A stretch of 64,000 nucleotides of DNA, taken from positions 3,743,501-3,807,500 of the forward strand of contig NZ_CP133190.1 in NCBI RefSeq assembly GCF_030913705.1, given 5' to 3'. Positions 9,158 through 16,374 of the stretch are shown one piece after another. The notes below the pieces were generated by a model. It did no database searches. It was not told where the DNA came from and worked only from the letters and a program-made list of their open reading frames with translations. Made by a program: the position numbers and the translations under genes. The DNA is from Anaerocolumna sp. MB42-C2. Its GTDB lineage: Bacteria > Bacillota > Clostridia > Lachnospirales > Lachnospiraceae. Numbering within the stretch: position 1 is the stretch's first letter; the number at the start of each line of letters is the position of its first letter.

Positions 9158-9173
9158 AAGAAAGTAATATTCA

Positions 9174-9233
9174 AAAAAAGCAAAATCAGCGATTTTGATG
9201 TAGAAAGCAAAGTCTCTGTTTTTGCTTTTTTTA
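9174..9233 (+). terminator. Terminator after the membrane-protein gene
   Basis: A7-GCAAAA at the left and TTTTGCTTTTTTT at the right close a long stem ending in a T-run. Confidence 0.7.
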
Positions 9234-9280
9234 AACGGAATAGCATCCTCTACAGTATCAGGGATAGGAAAATCTTAGCT

Positions 9281-9328
9281 ACTATTCACGGAACTGCTGC
9301 TTTTTGCAGGGGAGTGAACAGTAACAAA
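9281..9328. repeat. Dispersed hairpin repeat, family B copy 1
   Basis: TTCACGGAACTGCTGC, then GCAGGGGAGTGAACAG and TAACAAA. The unit recurs with small changes at 36976, 51262 and 55369. Arms TTCAC/GTGAA and CTGC/GCAG can pair. Function unknown. Confidence 0.6.
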
Positions 9329-9363
9329 TCTTAGGTATTTTAACAGTTTCTATCAAGAATGCA

Positions 9364-9393
9364 TTGCATAATGAACGGTCATCATTGTATAAT
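9364..9393 (+). promoter_or_regulatory. Sigma-A promoter for the NusG-domain-II gene
   Basis: TTGCAT, 18-bp spacer, perfect TATAAT about 50 bases before the start. Confidence 0.5.
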
Positions 9394-9445
9394 AGGGAAA
9401 GCTTAATCGGACTGATTGTCTTAATAAGCAGAAAGGTTTGGTGTT

Positions 9446-9814
9446 GTGATGAAACGAAATGATATCATATTAATTATAATTATATTAGTATTTGCTGCTG
9501 CCGGTTTGCTATTTATGAATTTCACTAAGAAAGACGGGGATATGGTAGTTGTAAAAGTGGATGGGAAAGTATACAAAGAATTACCATTGAATAAAGATAC
9601 AACCTTTGAAATAACTGGAGTTAGAGGAGGACGAAATCTCCTTGTCATAAAAGACGGGCATGCAGATGTCGTAGATGCAACTTGTCCGGACAAGCTTTGT
9701 GTAAATCAAAGACAAATTGATAAGGATGGGGAAACCATAGTATGTCTTCCGAATAAAGTAGTTGTTGAAATTGAAAGCTCCAAAGAAAGTGATGTAGATG
9801 CGGTAGCACAATAA
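9446..9814 (+). CDS. Membrane-anchored NusG domain II protein (EetA-like candidate)
   Basis: A 122-aa protein: one N-terminal membrane segment (about residues 6-26), then a small beta-rich domain with VVVKVDGKVYKELPL, DATCPDKLCVNQ and TIVCLPNKVVVEI, the signature of the NusG_II family (PF07009). Despite the name it is not a transcription factor. The two conserved cysteines in TCPDKLC and the CLPN cysteine are kept. This family often neighbours a Gx-transporter gene; here the only Gx gene is 40 kb away at 49536. Start GTG 9446 or ATG 9449. Confidence 0.8.
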   Translation: MMKRNDIILIIIILVFAAAGLLFMNFTKKDGDMVVVKVDGKVYKELPLNKDTTFEITGVRGGRNLLVIKDGHADVVDATCPDKLCVNQRQIDKDGETIVCLPNKVVVEIESSKESDVDAVAQ

Positions 9815-10041
9815 AATAGAAGAATATTTTTTGATAGCATGATACAAAAAGATTAGTTCATTCGGAGCCGGACATATGCTTTTATGAAGTAAACAGCGGT
9901 AATAAAGCTTAATTACAGGGGTATATTATGTACCGCGGTTTCTTACGGCTGTTTTTGAACTATATTCTGTATCATGCCAAGTTTATGTAAATGTATAATT
10001 TGAAGAATGTAAATTATTGGTCTGTTCCCTGAATTATAGGG

Positions 10042-11199
10042 TTATTTGGCCATTACAAAATCTTTTATAAAAGACTGTGCCTGATTAATACCATTAACAA
10101 TTGCAGTTGAAGATATAGTGGCACCTGATACGGCGTCAATTTGTCCCGGTACCGTTTTAGTCTCATCCTTCGTTGAGGTAACCTCAGAAGCTGTTGAACC
10201 GGAATTTTCCGCTGTGTCTTTAGTATTGGAATCCAAAGATTCGGCAGTATTATCAGAAGTATTATCCAAAGTATCCTCAAGTGTTGCCACAGGAGCCGCT
10301 TTTGTTAAACATTCCTTAACTAAGCTGATAAAATCATTTATCGAGATACTGGCACCGGATACGGAATCAGTTATCCCGTCTTTATTTACGGAAAAGGCAT
10401 CAACAGATTGGTTCTCAATTAAGAAATTAGCTATGGCAATCGATTGCTCCTGCCAGGTCGGCCCGTGTTCAGTCATTTCATAAGCACCGTCTGCAGATAA
10501 GACACTTTTTAATTCCCCTTTATCGTTATAAGCGTCCCAGGTAACTTCCGTTATTTTATTATTCTGAATCGTTAAGGTTACTTTATCTTTATAACCCTGA
10601 TCATCAAATTCCGCTTCTTCCGCCTCATATGTACCATCAGCCCATACATTGCCTTTTTCTGTGGTATTATCTGAAGTACTCGCATCTGTTGTTTCAGTTT
10701 CTGCAGTATCCTTTGTATCATTGCCTGTTTCGGTCGTTTGCGCATCTTCTGAATCGACAGTAGAGGGATCGGCAGCTGTTTGTCCTTTTAATGAAATGGG
10801 AGCAGTTATGCCCATAAACTGGATTAAGAAAGCATTATCAGTAATCTTATCTCCATAACCCTCTGATTCTTTCTGATCTTTTATATTGATTGATTTAACC
10901 GTATTACCGGTATTATCAAAGGTAATATCCATTAAAATATTTCCGTTGTAACCCTTACTGGAAACCGTAACCAGATAACCATCGATTTTACCGTCCCCTG
11001 TATAGAGATAAGATGCGGATTTGATTACAACATCGCCTGAATTGGAATAACCGGTAAGGTCAATTGCACCCGGGTTATCAGCATCCATGCCGGAGGTTTT
11101 TTTGGTCAGGTTGAAAATAAGGAAACCGCAGATTATTACTGCCAGCAAAATGATAATTACAACACTTACGATTCCTATCTTTTTTTTATTTTTGTTCAT
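10042..11199 (-). CDS. Membrane-anchored FMN-binding protein with a nested second FMN domain
   Basis: A 385-aa protein with one membrane anchor (about residues 9-30). Residues 55-140 look like the first part of an RnfG-type FMN domain but lack the flavin-attachment motif. Residues 180-300 form a second, complete FMN-binding domain ending in DSVSGASIS (about 279-287). After a Ser/Thr/Asp-rich linker, residues 352-380 supply DAVSGATISS plus a helix that fits as the missing end of the first domain. Flavin is expected on Thr/Ser of SGAT/SGAS after ApbE modification; an ApbE gene is at 42719. Likely an extracytoplasmic electron carrier. Confidence 0.8.
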   Translation of the reverse strand: MNKNKKKIGIVSVVIIILLAVIICGFLIFNLTKKTSGMDADNPGAIDLTGYSNSGDVVIKSASYLYTGDGKIDGYLVTVSSKGYNGNILMDITFDNTGNTVKSINIKDQKESEGYGDKITDNAFLIQFMGITAPISLKGQTAADPSTVDSEDAQTTETGNDTKDTAETETTDASTSDNTTEKGNVWADGTYEAEEAEFDDQGYKDKVTLTIQNNKITEVTWDAYNDKGELKSVLSADGAYEMTEHGPTWQEQSIAIANFLIENQSVDAFSVNKDGITDSVSGASISINDFISLVKECLTKAAPVATLEDTLDNTSDNTAESLDSNTKDTAENSGSTASEVTSTKDETKTVPGQIDAVSGATISSTAIVNGINQAQSFIKDFVMAK

Positions 11200-11235
11200 T
11201 TAAATACCCATTGCATAACACATCTGCGTAGATGT

Positions 11236-11272
11236 ATTATTGTCATACAATAATATGTGAAACATATTTCAC
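11236..11272. promoter_or_regulatory. Two adjacent perfect palindromes upstream of the FMN protein gene
   Basis: ATTATTGT-cat-ACAATAAT (11236-11254) and GTGAAA-cata-TTTCAC (11257-11272). They lie 37-73 bases before the start of the minus-strand gene and are candidate operators. The spacing does not fit Rex, FNR or CRP consensus. The rest of the 479-base divergent gap holds only the promoter at 11516. Confidence 0.45.
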
Positions 11273-11515
11273 GAAGGAAAAGAGTCTATGTATGACATAC
11301 CTTTCTTTAATCAAAGTTTAATGGCTGCGTTTGTTTTTTTGAGAGACAATTTTTACGAATTATTGGGGATTATATTCATTAGTTGCCGCTGTGTTATTTT
11401 ATTTATTAGAAAAATAATAGATATGGACTTGTTAAATATTTTATCATAATATGGTTATGCAGTAAAGACTTTCCCCAAAAATCTCAGCTTTTATCGATAA
11501 GAAATAAGTGGACAA

Positions 11516-11543
11516 TTGACTGCAAAGCAGTATATAATATAAT
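11516..11543 (+). promoter_or_regulatory. Sigma-A promoter for the thioesterase gene
   Basis: TTGACT, 16-bp spacer, perfect TATAAT, giving a 5' UTR of roughly 130 bases. Confidence 0.6.
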
Positions 11544-11678
11544 GTCTGTAATTAATTTAGTTACATGATTTGTGGATCAAAAACATACAAATGTTTTACA
11601 TTCATTACATTAGTGTGATGATGAATTTAGGTCGAAAAGTAACTGTACAATCACAGTTTCAATACAAGGAGAAAAAAA

Positions 11679-12179
11679 GTGAAAGAAAATATAGAAGAGT
11701 CTAAAATGGAAAAAGTAAAACGGGTGGAAGATTCCCTTACGGAGCAAATACAGCTGCTGATGCCTCAGCATATTAACGGAACCGGAAGGTTATTTGGGGG
11801 TAAACTCTTAGAATGGATCGATATAGTAGGCGGAGTAACAGCCAGAAGACATTCGGAATGTGATGTTATTACTGCTGCTATTGATAACCTGCAATTCAAA
11901 GAGGGAGCTTATCAGAACGATACACTGGTTTTAATCGGGAGGGTTACTTATGTCGGAAACTCCTCTATGGAGGTCAGAGTAGACACTTATGTTGAGGAAT
12001 TAACAGGAATCCGCAGACCGATAAACCGGGCTTATATGGTATTTGTAGCACTTAATAGAGAAGGAAAACCAACCCGTGTGCCTCGATTAAGCATTGAAAC
12101 GGAAAATCAGCGTGGCGAATGGGAAGGTGCATTAAAACGCAACGAATTACGTAAAATAAGAAGAACAGAAGGGTATTAG
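11679..12179 (+). CDS. Acyl-CoA thioesterase, YciA/YkhA hot-dog family
   Basis: A 166-aa single hot-dog-fold hydrolase of acyl-CoA. Family motifs are MPQHINGTGRLFGGKLLEWID near residue 30 (helix with the catalytic Asp), AAIDNLQFKE, and YVGNSSMEVRVD. The start chosen is GTG with AGGAG seven bases upstream; an ATG nine codons in has a weaker site. The first codons read VKENIE, the same as the first codons of the two repeated small ORFs at 22086 and 31356, so this 5' end may derive from that repeat. Physiological substrate unknown. Confidence 0.88.
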   Translation: MKENIEESKMEKVKRVEDSLTEQIQLLMPQHINGTGRLFGGKLLEWIDIVGGVTARRHSECDVITAAIDNLQFKEGAYQNDTLVLIGRVTYVGNSSMEVRVDTYVEELTGIRRPINRAYMVFVALNREGKPTRVPRLSIETENQRGEWEGALKRNELRKIRRTEGY

Positions 12180-12183
12180 TAAA

Positions 12184-12273
12184 TAGTACAACCTTGCATA
12201 GATTTCACTTAAATCTGCACCCGTTATTATCGCTGGTACTGATATTAAACGAACTTTATGCAAGGCTGTACTA
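12184..12273. repeat. Long imperfect palindrome, family A copy 2
   Basis: TAGTACAaCCTTGCATA at the left and TATGCAAGGctGTACTA at the right, 90 bases overall. It sits directly after the thioesterase stop and before spoIIID. Confidence 0.5.
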
Positions 12274-12331
12274 GACATAACATGGGACAAACAAGCATAT
12301 ATTAGAAAAAACAAGCTTGGGGGCCCATAGG

Positions 12332-12592
12332 ATGCAGCAATACATTGAAGATAGAATAATCGAGCTGGCTTATTATACCATTGAGACAAAAGCAACTGTA
12401 AGAGAAACGGCTCTAAAATATGGGATCAGTAAATCTACTGTTCATAAAGATCTGCAGGACCGTTTACCTTATGTCAATAAACAGTTGTATCATGCCGTTA
12501 ATGAAATACTCATGACGAATAAGTCGGAAAGGCATATTCGCGGCGGGTTGGCAACAAGGCAGAAATATCGGAGTATTGTTGAGACAATGTAA
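12332..12592 (+). CDS. spoIIID: SpoIIID-type sporulation regulator, intact paralogue
   Basis: An 86-aa DNA-binding protein of the SpoIIID family, which in Bacillus switches mother-cell genes between sigma-E and sigma-K programmes. It has the HTH TVRETALKYGISKSTVHKD (about residues 23-41) and the C-terminal basic motif SERHIRGGLATRQKY. ATG 12332 aligns with known SpoIIID N-termini. A possible sigma-E promoter lies upstream (ACATAACA, 13 bases, CATATATT at about 12275-12303). It is less like Bacillus SpoIIID after the HTH (DRLPYVNKQL) than the split copy at 14990/36525, so which one is the functional orthologue is open. Confidence 0.88.
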   Translation: MQQYIEDRIIELAYYTIETKATVRETALKYGISKSTVHKDLQDRLPYVNKQLYHAVNEILMTNKSERHIRGGLATRQKYRSIVETM

Positions 12593-12597
12593 AACCA

Positions 12598-12645
12598 AAG
12601 GGTGTCTTTGTAAACATGGATCGAAGGCACCCTGATATTTTTTTA
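12598..12645 (+). terminator. Terminator after intact spoIIID
   Basis: AGGGTGtCTT and AAGGCACCCT form a stem followed by an interrupted T-run (TGATATTTTTTT). Confidence 0.8.
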
Positions 12646-12753
12646 CCGGGTATTAACTGGCCGGTAAAATATAAATGTTTTAATTTCATTTTAAAGGATA
12701 CAAGCAGCAATAACAAAAAACAATTGATAAAATTCTAAAAAACAGGAGAAATT

Positions 12754-14106
12754 ATGGAAAATAAAAAGGAACATTACGGATTATTAACCGCAACTACCAT
12801 GATTATTGGTATTGTGATTGGTTCGGGTATTTTTTTTAAAAGCGATGATGTGTTAAGTTACACAGGGGGAAATATTGGGTTAGGCATCCTGGTATTATGT
12901 ATCGGAGCATTCAGTATTATTTTTGGAAGTCTGACACTTGCAGAGCTGTCTATGAGAACTAAAAAAAACGGAGGATTTGTAGGATATTACGAAGATTTTA
13001 TATCAAAAGGAGCAGCCTGTGGTTTTGGATGGTTTCAGACTTTTGTCTATTATCCTTCTCTCATAGCGGTTGTTGCATGGGTATCCGGAATTTATACCGC
13101 TTCGCTTTTTGGTATAAAGGGCACCTTGGAGAATCAAATAGTCGTCGGTTTTTGTTTTATGACCTTATTATTTGTAGTTAATATTATGTCTTTAAAACTC
13201 GGAGGATACTTTCAAAATCTCTCCACTGTAATTAAATTAATCCCCTTATTGGGTATTGCTTTATTGGGTGTTTTTTTAGGTTCTGCTAATCCTGAAATTC
13301 CTAAGGGCATTGAAGTGATTGGAAAAAGCAATGTTGGATTCGGCTGGCTTGCCGCACTGGCTCCCATAGCATTTTCCTATGACGGCTGGATCATTGCAAC
13401 CAGCATTACTAACGAAGTAAAAAAACCGGAAAAGAATATGCCGCTTGCTTTAATCATAGGACCCCTTGTAGTACTTGGGGTTTATCTTCTGTATTTTCTG
13501 GGGATTACTAATATGCTGGGCACCAGTTATATTCTCTCAACCGGTAATGACGCCGTAAATAAGGCCGGTGAGATCCTTTTGGGGGATAATGGAAGTAAAA
13601 TTATTTTGATTTTTATCATTATTTCTATCCTGGGGGTAGTAAATGGGATAACATTAGGAAGTTTAAGAATGCCCCAAGCACTTGCAAGTAAAGATATGAT
13701 ACCCGGCGCCAAGAAAATAGCTGAAATACATCCTAAATATCAATTATCCTTAAAGTCCTGCCTGTTATCGTATCTGATTACTCTTATCTGGATGGCACTT
13801 CATTATATTACACAGAAAAGCGGTGTAATCGGAAAAAGTGATGTGAGTGAAATTGCTATTGTATTCAGTTATGTATGTTATATAATATTGTATTTGAAAG
13901 TTATGAAAATGAAGAAAGATAATATAATAAAAAGTACATTTAAAGGAACGATATGCCCGATTTTCGGTATATTGGGTTCTGTAATAATTTTGATCGGAGG
14001 TATTGTCTCCAATCCTTTCTATGTACCTGTATTTATACTGTTCTGTCTTATTGTAGGCAGTATAGGTTATTATTATTACTATTTAAAAAATAAATCCAGG
14101 GCATAA
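12754..14106 (+). CDS. APC-family amino acid permease
   Basis: 450 aa with about twelve hydrophobic segments. The family motif GIVIGSGIFFKSDDVL is in segment 1 and the conserved SYDGWIIATSITNEVKKPEKNMP is around residues 208-230, as in LAT/SteT-type exchangers. It moves amino acids across the cytoplasmic membrane; the substrate cannot be told from sequence. Single gene, ACAGGAG before the ATG. Confidence 0.85.
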   Translation: MENKKEHYGLLTATTMIIGIVIGSGIFFKSDDVLSYTGGNIGLGILVLCIGAFSIIFGSLTLAELSMRTKKNGGFVGYYEDFISKGAACGFGWFQTFVYYPSLIAVVAWVSGIYTASLFGIKGTLENQIVVGFCFMTLLFVVNIMSLKLGGYFQNLSTVIKLIPLLGIALLGVFLGSANPEIPKGIEVIGKSNVGFGWLAALAPIAFSYDGWIIATSITNEVKKPEKNMPLALIIGPLVVLGVYLLYFLGITNMLGTSYILSTGNDAVNKAGEILLGDNGSKIILIFIIISILGVVNGITLGSLRMPQALASKDMIPGAKKIAEIHPKYQLSLKSCLLSYLITLIWMALHYITQKSGVIGKSDVSEIAIVFSYVCYIILYLKVMKMKKDNIIKSTFKGTICPIFGILGSVIILIGGIVSNPFYVPVFILFCLIVGSIGYYYYYLKNKSRA

Positions 14107-14144
14107 TTTTATGCTTAGAGCTGCTGTTTATTGATGTGAGAATC

Positions 14145-14173
14145 TTGACAAAAAAAGTAAAAACCGATATGGT
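14145..14173 (+). promoter_or_regulatory. Sigma-A promoter for the ferritin-like gene
   Basis: TTGACA, 17-bp spacer, TATGGT, 38 bases before the ATG at 14211. Confidence 0.6.
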
Positions 14174-14210
14174 TAAGATATAAAATTCAAAAGAAAAGGA
14201 GCAGATGGAT

Positions 14211-14696
14211 ATGGACACTTTAGAATTAGCACTTTCACTGGAGTTTGATCTTGAGAAGTATTATGGGGCACAGGCAGAGAAGAATAAAGGTAACAGCTTA
14301 TTCGTTGTTTTCACTATGCTGGCGGAAGAAGAGCAAAAGCACACGGAGATTTTATTAGGAAAAGCAGATGTACTTGATCTTAATATTCAGGATAAAAACA
14401 TTCTTAAGGAAGCCAGAGAATTATTTTCCCAGATGAGGGATTTTAAAAGTGATATTAAGGAACTTCCGAGTCAGTTAGATTCCTACCGGATGGCTCTTGA
14501 GATGGAAGAAAAAAGTTTGAAGTTTTATAAAAACCTCCGTGATATGGCCGAAACGGATAAGGAAAAAGAAACCTATCAGTATTTGATCAAGCAGGAGGAT
14601 GTCCATTGTATTATTCTGGAAGAACTGGTTAAGTTAACAACCAGGCCGGAAGAATGGGTGGAATCTGCCGAATTTGGATTACGGGAAGACTATTAA
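14211..14696 (+). CDS. Rubrerythrin/ferritin-like diiron protein
   Basis: About 161 aa forming a four-helix bundle. Metal-ligand patterns are visible: EFDLEKYY, then EEEQKHTEI, and in the second pair of helices EMEEKSLKFYKN and QEDVHCIILEEL, that is two E-x-n plus ExxH sets. There is no rubredoxin domain. Probably handles peroxide or iron in the cytosol of an anaerobe. The start is ATG 14211, since AAGGAG is nine bases upstream; the ATG at 14205 is too close. Confidence 0.82.
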   Translation: MDTLELALSLEFDLEKYYGAQAEKNKGNSLFVVFTMLAEEEQKHTEILLGKADVLDLNIQDKNILKEARELFSQMRDFKSDIKELPSQLDSYRMALEMEEKSLKFYKNLRDMAETDKEKETYQYLIKQEDVHCIILEELVKLTTRPEEWVESAEFGLREDY

Positions 14697-14742
14697 GCTG
14701 CATTTATATTTTGCTAATTGAATATATGAAATCCTTTATTAT

Positions 14743-14836
14743 AAGGGGTTGCTGCAAGGCTCTAAAATAAAACCTGCGGGAGAATATACGATACTCCTTG
14801 CTGATTAAAGAGAGAAAGGCTTTGTAACAACCCCTT
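14743..14836. repeat. Long imperfect palindrome, family A copy 3
   Basis: AAGGGGTTGCTGCAAGGCT at the left and AGGCTTTGTAACAACCCCTT at the right. It ends about 90 bases before the spoIIID promoter and could terminate the ferritin-like transcript. Confidence 0.6.
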
Positions 14837-14927
14837 AACTATTAATAAATAATAAATTTTAGAACAAATTTTTTCTAAAAAAATAGAGATGTTGTTATTT
14901 TTTCAACTAAGTTAGTAAGACTAAATA

Positions 14928-14958
14928 GGATATAATTTATAGCATTCACGCATACAAT
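14928..14958 (+). promoter_or_regulatory. spoIIID: Sigma-E-like promoter of the interrupted spoIIID
   Basis: GGATATAAT, a 14-base spacer and a perfect CATACAAT -10, 31 bases before the TTG start. This matches the mother-cell sigma-E pattern; in Bacillus subtilis spoIIID is itself a sigma-E gene. Confidence 0.65.
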
Positions 14959-14989
14959 ATAGAAACAAGTACAATAGGGGGATATCCTT

Positions 14990-15145
14990 TTGAAAGGCTA
15001 TATAGAAGAACGGGCAGTAGAAATTGCCAATTACATAATCGATAATAATGCAACCGTGAGGCAGACGGCCAAACAATTCGGCATTTCGAAATCAACCGTA
15101 CATACGGATGTAACAGAAACGAACGTTTTTATAAACAGGAAGTAA
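14990..15145 (+). CDS. spoIIID: spoIIID 5' part, interrupted at codon 38 by a 21.4-kb element
   Basis: TTG start with AGGGGG eight bases upstream. The first 37 codons encode a normal SpoIIID N-terminus (YIEERAVEIANYI) and HTH up to SKSTVH. From 15103 the frame runs into the element end and stops at 15145, giving a 51-aa product that lacks half the recognition helix and the basic C-terminal region. The missing part is at 36525-36681 in the same orientation. Joined at TACATA the gene reads STVHKDVTERL, matching the SpoIIID family, with 89 codons in total. The unrecombined product is unlikely to bind DNA. Confidence 0.92.
   Translation: MKGYIEERAVEIANYIIDNNATVRQTAKQFGISKSTVHTDVTETNVFINRK
15099..15128. 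other. Left attachment site of the spoIIID element (attL-type)
   Basis: Core TACATA at 15099-15104, then one base and a 23-bp arm at 15106-15128 starting GGATGTAACAG and ending ACGAACGTTT. The arm is the exact reverse complement of 36497-36519. Left of the core is spoIIID coding sequence. Confidence 0.9.
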
Positions 15146-15255
15146 TATTTTATTTATTATGAGTGGATTAATTTAATATTAAAAATTAAAATAAGTTCAT
15201 TATCTGCCTTTTGATTAATATAAATAGTATAGGGAAATGTATTGGAGTGGCGTTT

Positions 15256-15477
15256 TTGAACCAGGCAGAGCGAGATATGAATTTAATGGTTGTGGAAGCA
15301 ATAGAGGGTTATGCTTACAATCATAAACTAACTGCAAAAGAGGTATATGAATTCTTTTTGAAAAAGGGTATTATACCTTTACTTCGTTCTCAATACCAGG
15401 CTTTACATACACAAAGTCTGGAAGAGAGCATCTATTTTGTGGAAGATGTTTTAAGGAGAGAACGAAATGATGGATGA
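15256..15477 (+). CDS. DUF3791-type small protein
   Basis: A 73-aa all-helical protein with the DUF3791 pattern KLTAKEVYEFFLKKGIIPLL followed by YQALHTQS and VEDVLRR. TTG 15256 is chosen because GGAG lies eight bases upstream; longer in-frame starts have no ribosome site. It overlaps the DUF3990 gene by 11 bases. DUF3791 proteins are often encoded beside DUF3990, so an antitoxin-like or chaperone role is possible but unproven. First gene inside the element, about 130 bases from the left att site. Confidence 0.75.
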   Translation: MNQAERDMNLMVVEAIEGYAYNHKLTAKEVYEFFLKKGIIPLLRSQYQALHTQSLEESIYFVEDVLRRERNDG

Positions 15478-15955
15478 TAGGATTGTATTCCACGGTACCA
15501 ATGTAGTATTTAATCAGGTTGATCTGGAACATTCCAAGGATAAACGGGATTTCGGTAAAGGATTTTATACCACTACCGTGGAGGATTATGCAGCGAATTG
15601 GGCTGAGAATATGTACATTCGTTATGGCGGTGAAGGCAGATATGTAATGAAGTTTAAATTAAAACCGGATCCGGGATTAAAAGTGAAAACTTTCAATGGG
15701 TTAACCAGAGAGTGGCTTACCATGATTAAAAATAACAGGATGTACGGCGGAATACAACATGATTATGATATAGTAATTGGTCCGGTAGCCAATGATAATA
15801 CAATGCGAACAGTGGCTTTATATGTAGCGGGCATTTATAATGAAGAAATGGCAATCGAGCAGCTGAGAACATATGAAGCTCATGACCAGGTTTCAATACA
15901 TACGAAAAATGCATTAGAATGTCTGGAGTATCTAGGGAGGGTTACGATATCATGA
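15467..15955 (+). CDS. DUF3990 protein, ADP-ribosyltransferase-like
   Basis: A 162-aa cytosolic protein of the DUF3990 family. It begins with IVFHGTN, has DFGKGFYTTTVEDYAANWA (the pattern following the H-G-T strand in ART-fold proteins), and later YDIVIGPVANDNT and EQLRTYEAHDQVSIHT. These fit a mono-ADP-ribosyltransferase fold with H-Y-Q/E-like positions. The partner genes on both sides are small and translationally coupled, as in toxin-antitoxin operons. Toxicity and target cannot be seen. Confidence 0.78.
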   Translation: MMDDRIVFHGTNVVFNQVDLEHSKDKRDFGKGFYTTTVEDYAANWAENMYIRYGGEGRYVMKFKLKPDPGLKVKTFNGLTREWLTMIKNNRMYGGIQHDYDIVIGPVANDNTMRTVALYVAGIYNEEMAIEQLRTYEAHDQVSIHTKNALECLEYLGRVTIS

Positions 15956-16194
15956 TTAATCGGTATTTATATAAAGGTCAGGATATTACATTGGATATAA
16001 TTATGAAAATTGAACATGTAGTACGCATAATATCTGAGCAGACCCAGAAACCATTTGATGAATGCCTTTATGAATTCTACCAGTCTAAAGTCTATGAAGC
16101 ATTACAAAAAACAGGTTCTCTTATGTGGTGCGAAAGTGCTGAATTCATTGTAGATGAGTATTTCAGAGAAAAAAGAAAGGAAGACAGTATATAA
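15952..16194 (+). CDS. Small partner protein of the DUF3990 operon
   Basis: An 80-aa protein whose ATG overlaps the DUF3990 stop (ATGA), preceded by AGGGAGGG. Helical, with IIMKIEHVVRIISEQTQKPF and LMWCESAEFIVDEYF. It resembles small proteins that follow DUF3990 genes and is probably DUF3791-related, but I cannot name the family with confidence. The three-gene unit ends at a family A palindrome that looks like a terminator. Confidence 0.65.
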   Translation: MINRYLYKGQDITLDIIMKIEHVVRIISEQTQKPFDECLYEFYQSKVYEALQKTGSLMWCESAEFIVDEYFREKRKEDSI

Positions 16195-16202
16195 AATTTA
16201 AT

Positions 16203-16293
16203 AAGGTTGGTGCAAAAATGAACTATTTATCTTGGCCGGAGAGTGCTAATAGCAGGCTGAAATAACAGCTTTTTGAATTGCACCAACCTTTTT
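16203..16293 (+). repeat. Long palindrome, family A copy 4 (terminator-like)
   Basis: AAGGTTGGTGCAA and its exact complement TTGCACCAACCTT close a 90-base structure followed by TTTT. It lies nine bases after the last gene of the DUF3990 operon and probably terminates it. Confidence 0.65.
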
Positions 16294-16374
16294 AGGCCTT
16301 ATTAGTAGTATCGGTAGGCCTTTCGTATAATATCAACCGATTTGACTAATGGAAACTTATCCAGCGTATTTTTG

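Noticed and set aside
10118..10858. Plus-strand open frames opposite the FMN protein gene
   Set aside because: They are low-complexity Ser/Val-rich antisense of the Thr/Ser-rich linkers, with no ribosome sites.
11257..11272. Rex or CRP/FNR operator
   Set aside because: The half-sites are similar but the spacing between them is wrong for each of these regulators.
14928..15145. Treating the 51-codon spoIIID fragment as a simple decayed pseudogene
   Set aside because: The missing part exists in frame at 36525 with no mutation, the junctions match a serine-integrase site, and the promoter and terminator are intact.
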